Source: Bacillus sonorensis NBRC 101234 = KCTC 13918 (GTDB lineage Bacteria; Bacillota; Bacilli; Bacillales; Bacillaceae). Taken from it: a DNA stretch of 44,001 nt. Of this stretch, positions 36,088 through 44,001 are shown one piece after another. A model generated the notes under the pieces. It worked only from the letters and a program-made list of their open reading frames with translations, was not told the origin of the DNA and made no database searches. Where the stretch lies: assembly GCF_001592005.1 (NCBI RefSeq), contig NZ_BCVZ01000026.1:1-44001 (forward strand). The letters are read 5' to 3'. The translations under genes and the position numbers were made by a program. Within the stretch, counting starts at the first letter, position 1, and every line of letters begins with the position of its first letter.

Positions 36088-36171
36088 TGTGAATAACTTA
36101 AACATGGTCTTACACAGTCTGTCCACATGTGGATAGGCTGTGTTTCCTTTCGTTTTCAGCACTTATCCACA
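36088..36171. other. oriC, downstream DnaA-box cluster (incC side)
   Basis: Between dnaA and dnaN lie TGTGAATAA (36088-36096), the near-boxes CTGTCCACA (36119-36127) and TGTGGATAG (36128-36136), and a perfect TTATCCACA (36163-36171). An AATCCACAG follows at once. This is the side at which DNA opens in B. subtilis. Confidence 0.9.
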
Positions 36172-36183
36172 AATCCACAGTCC

Positions 36184-36229
36184 CTACTATTACTTCTGCT
36201 ATTTTTATAAAACATATTAATTATAGATT
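36184..36229. other. DnaA-trio array and DNA unwinding element
   Basis: Right after the last DnaA box the plus strand reads six consecutive trinucleotides CTA CTA TTA CTT CTG CTA (36184-36201), i.e. 3'-GAT-5' type trios on the opposite strand. A purely AT-rich stretch follows to 36229. This matches the basal unwinding system of B. subtilis, in which DnaA filaments grow along trios on one strand. Confidence 0.85.
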
Positions 36230-36247
36230 CCCGTAAGGAGGATGATT

Positions 36248-37384
36248 ATGAAATTTACAATTCAAAAAGACCGTTTAGTCGAAAGTGTCCAGGATGTGTT
36301 AAAGGCCGTTTCTTCAAGAACAACGATTCCGATCTTAACCGGTATTAAAATCGTTGCATCTGATGAAGGCGTATCCCTTACCGGAAGCGATTCTGATATC
36401 TCAATCGAATCGTTTATCCCAAAAGAAGACGGTGACTTAGAAATTGTAACGATTGACAGACCGGGAAGCATCGTTCTTCAAGCGCGTTTTTTTAGTGAAA
36501 TCGTAAAAAAACTGCCGATGTCGACTGTTGAAATCGAAGTTCAAAATCAGTATTTGACGATTATTCGCTCGGGAAAAGCCGAATTTAACCTTAATGGATT
36601 GGATGCCAGCGAGTATCCGCTTTTACCGCAAATTGAGGAGCATCATGCGTTTCAGATTCCGACAGACCTGCTGAAAAACTTGATCCGCCAAACTGTTTTC
36701 GCAGTGTCCACCTCAGAAACACGCCCAATCTTGACAGGTGTAAACTGGAACGTCTCCGGCGGTGAATTAATATGCACAGCAACGGATAGCCACCGTCTGG
36801 CATTAAGAAAAGCGAAGCTCGATATCAGCGAAGACAGCTCGTATAATGTCGTCATTCCAGGAAAAAGCTTGACTGAACTGAGCAAGATCCTTGACGACCA
36901 TCAGGAGCTCGTAGATATCGTCATTACCGAAACACAGGTATTGTTTAAAACAAAAAATGTCCTGTTTTTCTCAAGGCTGCTTGACGGCAATTATCCTGAC
37001 ACAAATCGCCTGATTCCTCAGGAAAGCAAAACAAATCTGATCGTCAATACAAAGGAATTTCTGCAGGCAATCGACAGGGCTTCATTGCTGGCCAGAGAAG
37101 GACGGAACAACGTGGTAAAACTGTCCGCATCCGCCAGCGAGTCGATCGAGATTTCTTCGAATTCTCCTGAAATCGGGAAGGTTGTTGAAACGGTGAATGC
37201 CGAACAAATAGAAGGGGAAGACTTAAAGATATCCTTTAGTCCGAAATATATGTTGGATGCTCTTAAAGTACTTGAAGGAGAGGACATTCATGTCAGCTTT
37301 ACCGGCGCTATGAGACCTTTTCTGATCCGCACCCCGAATGATGATTCGATCGTTCAATTAATTCTTCCTGTCCGGACGTATTAA
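36248..37384 (+). CDS. dnaN: DNA polymerase III beta subunit (sliding clamp)
   Basis: DnaN is the ring clamp that gives the replicase processivity. The 378-residue protein has the three repeated clamp domains. It begins MKFTIQKDRLVESVQDVLKAVSSRTTIPIL and ends with the conserved LILPVRTY, which contributes to the partner-binding pocket. The second ATG is chosen, six bases after AAGGAGG; the first abuts the ribosome site. It is co-transcribed with dnaA and ends at its own terminator. Confidence 0.98.
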   Translation: MKFTIQKDRLVESVQDVLKAVSSRTTIPILTGIKIVASDEGVSLTGSDSDISIESFIPKEDGDLEIVTIDRPGSIVLQARFFSEIVKKLPMSTVEIEVQNQYLTIIRSGKAEFNLNGLDASEYPLLPQIEEHHAFQIPTDLLKNLIRQTVFAVSTSETRPILTGVNWNVSGGELICTATDSHRLALRKAKLDISEDSSYNVVIPGKSLTELSKILDDHQELVDIVITETQVLFKTKNVLFFSRLLDGNYPDTNRLIPQESKTNLIVNTKEFLQAIDRASLLAREGRNNVVKLSASASESIEISSNSPEIGKVVETVNAEQIEGEDLKISFSPKYMLDALKVLEGEDIHVSFTGAMRPFLIRTPNDDSIVQLILPVRTY

Positions 37385-37395
37385 TCTGCAACTGG

Positions 37396-37430
37396 AGAAA
37401 GCTGCCGGCTTGGCTGGCGGCTTTTCTTAT
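37396..37430 (+). terminator. dnaN terminator
   Basis: AAAGCTGCCGGC and GCTGGCGGCTTT form a near-perfect stem of about 12 bp followed by TCTTATTTT, 14 bp after the dnaN stop. Confidence 0.8.
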
Positions 37431-37553
37431 TTTGGTGTGCGGAAAAAGGCTCTCTGCCTGCTGCCCTGTTTTTTGTACGTAAGTTACCCCTTTCCTTCTT
37501 TCCCTGTTTTTTAGTACAATTAGATATTAGTGATATTGAAAGAGGTCGATAAA

Positions 37554-37769
37554 ATGACAAAGACGGTGACGATTGATACAAACATGATTACCCTCGGCCA
37601 GTTTTTAAAATTGGCTGACGTCATTCAGTCGGGCGGAATGGCAAAATGGTTTTTAGCAGAGCACGAAGTTCTCGTAAATAATGAGCCGGATAACCGCCGC
37701 GGCCGGAAACTATATGTCGGGGATATAGTGACGATTGAAGGGTTCGGTTCATTCCAGGTCGGCGGCTAA
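37554..37769 (+). CDS. rlbA: RlbA (YaaA), S4-domain RNA-binding protein
   Basis: The 71-residue protein has an S4-like RNA-binding fold (ITLGQFLKLADVIQSGGMAKWFLAEHEVLVN...RRGRKLYVGD), matching YaaA of B. subtilis in length and place upstream of recF. The ATG follows AAAGAGG at eight bases; an upstream in-frame ATG has none. It probably heads rlbA-recF-remB-gyrB. A TACAAT about 35 bp upstream may be the -10. Its exact RNA target is not known to me. Confidence 0.93.
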   Translation: MTKTVTIDTNMITLGQFLKLADVIQSGGMAKWFLAEHEVLVNNEPDNRRGRKLYVGDIVTIEGFGSFQVGG

Positions 37770-37785
37770 AAGCAGGTGATATTGA

Positions 37786-38898
37786 TTGTACATCCAAAAT
37801 CTTACATTATCATCTTACCGTAATTATGAACGCCTTGATCTCCAATTCGAAAACAAAGTGAACGTGATTATCGGAGAAAACGCCCAAGGCAAGACAAATC
37901 TGATGGAAGCGATTTACGTACTTGCGATGGCAAAGTCCCATCGAACGTCAAATGACAAAGAACTCATACGATGGGATGAAGACTATGCTAAAATAGAAGG
38001 CAGGGTCATTAAAAAAAACGGTCCCGTTCCCATCCAGCTTGTCATTTCGAAAAAGGGAAAAAAAGGCAAGGTCAATCATATTGAACAACAGAAACTGAGC
38101 CAGTATGTCGGGGCTGTAAACACGATTATGTTCGCGCCGGAGGATTTAAATCTTGTAAAAGGAAGTCCTCAGGTCAGAAGAAGGTTTCTCGATATGGAAA
38201 TCGGCCAGGTATCACCCGTCTATCTTCATGACCTTTCTCTTTACCAAAAAATCCTCTCACAGCGGAATCATTTCTTGAAGCAGCTTCAAACAAGAAAACA
38301 GACCGATCAAACGATGCTTGATGTGCTGACGGAACAGCTTACGGAATTCGCGGCAAAGGTTGTGATGAAACGTCTTCAATTTGTTGATCAGCTTGAAAAA
38401 TGGGCACAGCCTATCCATTCCGGAATTTCAAGAGGTCTTGAAGAATTGACGTTAAAGTATCATACGTCTCTTCACGTATCAGATTCGCCCGATTTGTCGA
38501 AAATGATCAATAGTTATCAAGAAACGTTTTCTAAATTAAGAGATAAAGAAATAGAACGGGGTGTATCCCTTTCAGGCCCCCACAGGGATGATGTTCTTTT
38601 CTACGTCAATGGCCGCGATGTGCAGACTTACGGATCACAGGGCCAGCAGCGTACGACGGCATTGTCGCTTAAATTGGCTGAAATCGATTTGATTCAGGAA
38701 GAGATAGGAGAATACCCGATTCTGCTTTTGGATGATGTTTTATCAGAGCTGGACGACTATCGGCAGTCTCATTTGCTCAACACCATTCAAGGCCGTGTTC
38801 AAACCTTCGTAACGACGACGAGCGTTGATGGAATTGATCATCAAACCTTAAACGAAGCGGAAATCTTTCGTGTTGCAAATGGCACGCTATTGGACTGA
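37786..38898 (+). CDS. recF: DNA replication and repair protein RecF
   Basis: RecF is an SMC-like ATPase that helps load RecA on gaps. The 370-residue protein has Walker [10 protein letters not shown] at 30-38, the ABC signature region SLSGPHRDD, and Walker [13 protein letters not shown]. It starts with TTG ([15 protein letters not shown]) after an AGGTGATA ribosome site. It is 16 bp after rlbA and part of the same unit. A TTG start is usual for this gene in the genus. Confidence 0.97.
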   Translation: MYIQNLTLSSYRNYERLDLQFENKVNVIIGENAQGKTNLMEAIYVLAMAKSHRTSNDKELIRWDEDYAKIEGRVIKKNGPVPIQLVISKKGKKGKVNHIEQQKLSQYVGAVNTIMFAPEDLNLVKGSPQVRRRFLDMEIGQVSPVYLHDLSLYQKILSQRNHFLKQLQTRKQTDQTMLDVLTEQLTEFAAKVVMKRLQFVDQLEKWAQPIHSGISRGLEELTLKYHTSLHVSDSPDLSKMINSYQETFSKLRDKEIERGVSLSGPHRDDVLFYVNGRDVQTYGSQGQQRTTALSLKLAEIDLIQEEIGEYPILLLDDVLSELDDYRQSHLLNTIQGRVQTFVTTTSVDGIDHQTLNEAEIFRVANGTLLD

Positions 38899-38915
38899 AA
38901 AAATGGGGTGAGGGA

Positions 38916-39158
38916 TTGTATATCCATTTAGGTGACGACTTTGTCGTCTCAACACGAGAAATTGTGGCTATTTTTGATTACAAGGCGAAGACATCGCCGA
39001 TTGTTGAAGAGTTTTTAAACAAGCAACAACAGCGGATTGTCTCTTCAAACAGCACGCCTAAGTCAATTGTCGTCACAGTTCAAACGATTTATTTTTCTCC
39101 TTTAGCCTCAGGCACGTTGAAAAAACGGGCGCAATCCAAGCCGGAAATCGATTCATAA
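38916..39158 (+). CDS. remB: Extracellular matrix regulator RemB (YaaB)
   Basis: The 80-residue DUF370 protein (MYIHLGDDFVVSTREIVAIFDYK...) is RemB, a relative of the matrix-gene activator RemA. It starts with TTG, 17 bp after recF, with a GGGGTGAGGG region as ribosome site. Its role in matrix gene control comes from B. subtilis; its direct targets are not visible here. Confidence 0.93.
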   Translation: MYIHLGDDFVVSTREIVAIFDYKAKTSPIVEEFLNKQQQRIVSSNSTPKSIVVTVQTIYFSPLASGTLKKRAQSKPEIDS

Positions 39159-39205
39159 AGAATCTTAACTATAAATTTATTATGTTTGAAGAAAAGTGTA
39201 GGTGA

Positions 39206-41131
<1,926 letters not shown>

Positions 41132-41140
41132 TGCATGTAG

Positions 41141-41177
41141 GACCTTATTTTCGCTTGATTGAAATAAGGTCTTTTCT
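41141..41177 (+). terminator. gyrB terminator
   Basis: GACCTTATTTTC (41141-41152) pairs with GAAATAAGGTC (41161-41171), followed by TTTTCT, 10 bp after the gyrB stop. It separates gyrB from gyrA. Confidence 0.78.
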
Positions 41178-41233
41178 AGAATAGAGCCTTTGGTGTTCTA
41201 GTAATTTCATGTGTATAAAATCAAGATTATTGA

Positions 41234-41239
41234 TATAAT
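41234..41239 (+). promoter_or_regulatory. gyrA promoter (extended -10)
   Basis: TGATATAAT gives a perfect TATAAT with an upstream TG; the -35 is poor. It lies about 85 bp before gyrA, leaving a leader that can fold (see findings). Confidence 0.6.
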
Positions 41240-41322
41240 GGAGAATAGCCTTATTCGTTGAAGAGTATAAATACAAATCTACTCCCACACAACTCATGTA
41301 GATTCTCCAGGGAGGTTTTTTA

Positions 41323-43797
41323 ATGAGTGAACAAAAAAAGCCGCAAGTCCAGGAAGTCAATATTAGCCAGGAGATGCGTACGTCGTTCTTAGATTATGCG
41401 ATGAGCGTTATTGTTTCCCGTGCTCTTCCTGATGTAAGAGACGGACTGAAGCCGGTGCATAGAAGAATTTTGTACGCGATGAATGACCTTGGGATGACAA
41501 GCGACAAACCATACAAAAAATCTGCCCGGATTGTCGGCGAAGTTATTGGTAAGTACCATCCGCACGGTGATTCTGCCGTTTACGAAGCGATGGTCAGGAT
41601 GGCCCAGGATTTCAACTATCGCTATATGCTTGTTCAAGGCCATGGGAACTTCGGTTCTGTCGATGGCGATTCAGCAGCTGCGATGCGTTATACAGAAGCG
41701 AGAATGTCGAAAATATCCATGGAAATCCTGCGCGACATCAACAAGGATACGATTGACTATCAAGACAACTATGACGGATCTGAAAGAGAACCGATTGTCA
41801 TGCCTGCCAGATTTCCAAACCTGTTGGTTAACGGTGCAGCCGGGATTGCAGTCGGAATGGCGACAAATATCCCGCCGCATCAACTTGGCGAAGTCGTTGA
41901 CGGGGTTTTGGCAGTCAGCAAGAACCCTGATATTTCGCTTGCGGAATTGATGGAAATCATCCCGGGCCCTGATTTCCCGACGGCAGGTTTGATCTTGGGA
42001 AGAAGCGGAATCCGCAAAGCTTATGAAACAGGCCGCGGATCGATTACGCTTCGAGCCAAAGCGCAAATTGAAGAAACATCATCCGGCAAACCGGTTATCA
42101 TTGTTACGGAAATACCGTATCAGGTGAATAAAGCAAAACTGATTGAAAAAATCGCTGATCTTGTCCGCGACAAGAAAATCGAGGGCATTACAGATCTTCG
42201 CGATGAATCAGACCGAAACGGAATGCGGATTGTCATCGAGCTGAGAAGAGACGCAAATGCCAACGTTCTGTTAAATAATTTGTACAAGCAGACCGCACTT
42301 CAAACATCATTTGGGATCAATCTTTTGGCGCTTGTTGATGGACAGCCGAAAGTATTAAGCCTGAAGCAGTGTCTTGAGCACTATCTTGATCACCAAAAAG
42401 TCGTGATCAGAAGACGTACGGCATTTGAGCTTCGAAAAGCAGAAGCGAGAGCTCACATCCTCGAAGGTTTGAGAGTGGCTCTTGATCATCTCGATGAAGT
42501 GATTTCCTTAATCAGAAACTCGCAAACAGCTGAAATTGCGAAAAACGGATTAATCGAGAAGTTTTCATTGACTGAGAAGCAAGCCCAAGCCATTTTGGAC
42601 ATGCGTCTTCAGCGGCTGACAGGACTGGAACGCGAAAAAATTGAAGAAGAATACCAAAATTTAATCCAGCTGATCGCCGAGTTAAAAGCGATTTTAGCAG
42701 ACGAAGAAAAAGTTCTTGAAATCATCAGAGAAGAACTGACAGAGATTAAAGAACGATTCAATGATGAGCGCCGGACCGAGATCGTCACATCAGGCCTTGA
42801 GACGATTGAAGACGAGGACCTCATTACGAGAGAAAATATCGTTGTCACTTTAACCCATAACGGCTATATCAAACGCCTTCCTTCTTCCACTTACCGCAGC
42901 CAAAAACGGGGCGGAAAAGGAATTCAGGGAATGGGAACAAATGAAGATGATTTTGTAGAACATTTGATCTCCACATCAACCCATGACACAATTCTCTTTT
43001 TCTCAAACAAAGGGAAGGTCTACAGGGCGAAAGGATATGAAATTCCTGAATTCGGACGTACAGCGAAGGGAATTCCGATCATCAACCTTCTGGAAGTCGA
43101 AAAAGGGGAATGGATCAATGCGATCATTCCGGTTACCGAGTTTGACGATGAATCATACCTGTTCTTTACGACAAAACACGGTATTTCTAAACGGACGCCG
43201 CTTTCCCAATTCGCCAATATTCGCAACAACGGTTTAATTGCCTTAAGCCTTCGCGATGAAGATGAATTGATGTCTGTCCGCCTGACTGACGGAAATAAAC
43301 AGATTATCATCGGAACGAGAAACGGACTGCTGATCCGTTTCCCTGAAAGCGATGTTCGTCAAATGGGAAGAACTGCGGCAGGTGTGAAAGGAATCACCCT
43401 CACAGATGATGATATCGTGGTTGGAATGGAGATTTTGGAAGAGGATTCCGATGTTTTAATCGTAACCGAAAAAGGATACGGAAAACGGACGCCTGCTTCA
43501 GAATACAGAACACAGAGCCGTGGAGGAAAAGGGCTGAAAACCTGCAAAATTACGGAAAACAACGGACCTCTTGTTACGGTTAAAGCGACAAGAGGAGAGG
43601 AAGATTTAATGATTATCACCGCCAGCGGTGTCATCATTCGGATGGACATTAATGATATTTCCGTAACAGGACGGGTTACGCAGGGTGTCCGCCTCATTCG
43701 CTTAGGAGACCAGGAGCATGTTGCTACTGTCGCTTTGGTTGAAAAAGATGAGGAAAACGAGACGGAAACAGATGATCATGAAGAAAATGAAGCTTAA
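41323..43797 (+). CDS. gyrA: DNA gyrase subunit A
   Basis: GyrA cuts and rejoins DNA in the gyrase tetramer. The 824-residue protein has the breakage-reunion domain with catalytic Tyr123 (MRYTEARMS). The quinolone-resistance region has Ser84 and Glu88 ([12 protein letters not shown]), the sensitive form. The C-terminal beta-pinwheel carries the GyrA box QKRGGKG near 528-534. An acidic tail ([16 protein letters not shown]) ends it. The ATG follows GGGAGG at seven bases. rRNA promoters follow the gene, as in B. subtilis. Confidence 0.98.
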   Translation: MSEQKKPQVQEVNISQEMRTSFLDYAMSVIVSRALPDVRDGLKPVHRRILYAMNDLGMTSDKPYKKSARIVGEVIGKYHPHGDSAVYEAMVRMAQDFNYRYMLVQGHGNFGSVDGDSAAAMRYTEARMSKISMEILRDINKDTIDYQDNYDGSEREPIVMPARFPNLLVNGAAGIAVGMATNIPPHQLGEVVDGVLAVSKNPDISLAELMEIIPGPDFPTAGLILGRSGIRKAYETGRGSITLRAKAQIEETSSGKPVIIVTEIPYQVNKAKLIEKIADLVRDKKIEGITDLRDESDRNGMRIVIELRRDANANVLLNNLYKQTALQTSFGINLLALVDGQPKVLSLKQCLEHYLDHQKVVIRRRTAFELRKAEARAHILEGLRVALDHLDEVISLIRNSQTAEIAKNGLIEKFSLTEKQAQAILDMRLQRLTGLEREKIEEEYQNLIQLIAELKAILADEEKVLEIIREELTEIKERFNDERRTEIVTSGLETIEDEDLITRENIVVTLTHNGYIKRLPSSTYRSQKRGGKGIQGMGTNEDDFVEHLISTSTHDTILFFSNKGKVYRAKGYEIPEFGRTAKGIPIINLLEVEKGEWINAIIPVTEFDDESYLFFTTKHGISKRTPLSQFANIRNNGLIALSLRDEDELMSVRLTDGNKQIIIGTRNGLLIRFPESDVRQMGRTAAGVKGITLTDDDIVVGMEILEEDSDVLIVTEKGYGKRTPASEYRTQSRGGKGLKTCKITENNGPLVTVKATRGEEDLMIITASGVIIRMDINDISVTGRVTQGVRLIRLGDQEHVATVALVEKDEENETETDDHEENEA

Positions 43798-43800
43798 ATG

Positions 43801-43830
43801 AAAGTGCAGCCTCAGGGCTGCGCTTTTTTT
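43801..43830 (+). terminator. gyrA terminator
   Basis: AAGTGCAGCC and GGCTGCGCTT form a 10-bp stem with one mismatch, followed by a T-run, just after the gyrA stop. Confidence 0.85.
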
Positions 43831-43862
43831 ATAGATTGCCTCGAAATGTCTTGAAGAATACC

Positions 43863-43891
43863 TTTTCTATCACTGAATAATGTGTTATAAT
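43863..43891 (+). promoter_or_regulatory. rRNA operon promoter P1
   Basis: TTTTCT (43863-43868) and a perfect TATAAT (43886-43891), 17 bp apart, are the upstream member of a tandem pair. B. subtilis has rrnO at this place, so 16S rRNA should begin beyond the window. Confidence 0.6.
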
Positions 43892-43942
43892 CTTTCTTGG
43901 CCGCTTATGAAAAGCAAACAATAAATTTTTTGAAAAAAAGTA

Positions 43943-43971
43943 TTGACCGCTTGTCTATAAAATGTTATATT
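43943..43971 (+). promoter_or_regulatory. rRNA operon promoter P2
   Basis: TTGACC (43943-43948) and TATATT (43966-43971), 17 bp apart, preceded by an A-rich stretch that may act as an UP element. It is the downstream member of the tandem rrn promoters. Confidence 0.75.
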
Positions 43972-44001
43972 TAAGTGGTCGCTTTGAGAGCGGCAATGAA
44001 G

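Overview
The window is the replication-origin region of a Bacillus of the B. subtilis group, most probably B. licheniformis or a very close relative. The identification rests on gene order (tRNA-Lys, purA, dnaC, yycD, yycC, yycB ... rplI, gdpP, yybS, cotF ... rpsR, ssbA, rpsF, ychF, yyaD, yyaC, spo0J, soj, noc, rsmG, mnmG, mnmE, jag, spoIIIJ, rnpA, rpmH, oriC, dnaA, dnaN, rlbA, recF, remB, gyrB, gyrA, rrn promoters), on near-identity of the proteins to B. subtilis as I remember them, and on an ECF41 sigma factor gene with its AhpD-like target between noc and soj, an arrangement I know from B. licheniformis. No sequence search was run.

Layout. 1-4.4 kb: tRNA-Lys, purA with PurBox-like sites, an orphan phage-type holin gene, dnaC, and the small genes yycD and yycC. 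4.4-10.8 kb: the transporter gene yycB, then a tightly overlapping five-gene amino-sugar operon (nagA-nagB-nagR-murQ-PTS EIICB) with a NagR (dre) operator and a CcpA (cre) site. 10.8-14.3 kb: yybS-gdpP-rplI. 14.3-18.6 kb: a parS-like site, a small membrane-protein ORF, cotF, a SulP transporter and a YybO-type transporter. 18.6-25.1 kb: rpsF-ssbA-rpsR with a ribosomal-protein leader, ychF, yyzM, yyaD, yyaC and soj-spo0J with a perfect parS. 25.1-26.6 kb: the ECF41 pair. 26.6-34.1 kb: noc to rpmH. 34.1-36.25 kb: a bipartite oriC around dnaA, with DnaA-box clusters on both sides and a DnaA-trio/AT-rich unwinding element before dnaN. 36.25-44 kb: dnaN to gyrA, then tandem rRNA promoters.

How it works together. 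Nearly every core gene is transcribed away from oriC. The genes facing the leftward fork are holin, yycC, yycB, the amino-sugar operon, cotF, yybO and yyaC, so the accessory content sits mostly head-on. The amino-sugar operon would turn MurNAc-6-P and GlcNAc-6-P from wall recycling into fructose-6-P. Soj, Spo0J/parS, Noc, DnaA, DnaN, DnaC and gyrase form the replication-segregation core.

I found no clearly novel multi-gene defence or mobile system. The less familiar items are the mixed nag/mur operon, the orphan holin, two unannotated small ORFs, a terminator-ended RNA candidate inside oriC, a 20-bp perfect palindrome near yyaD, and a hairpin in the yybS leader.
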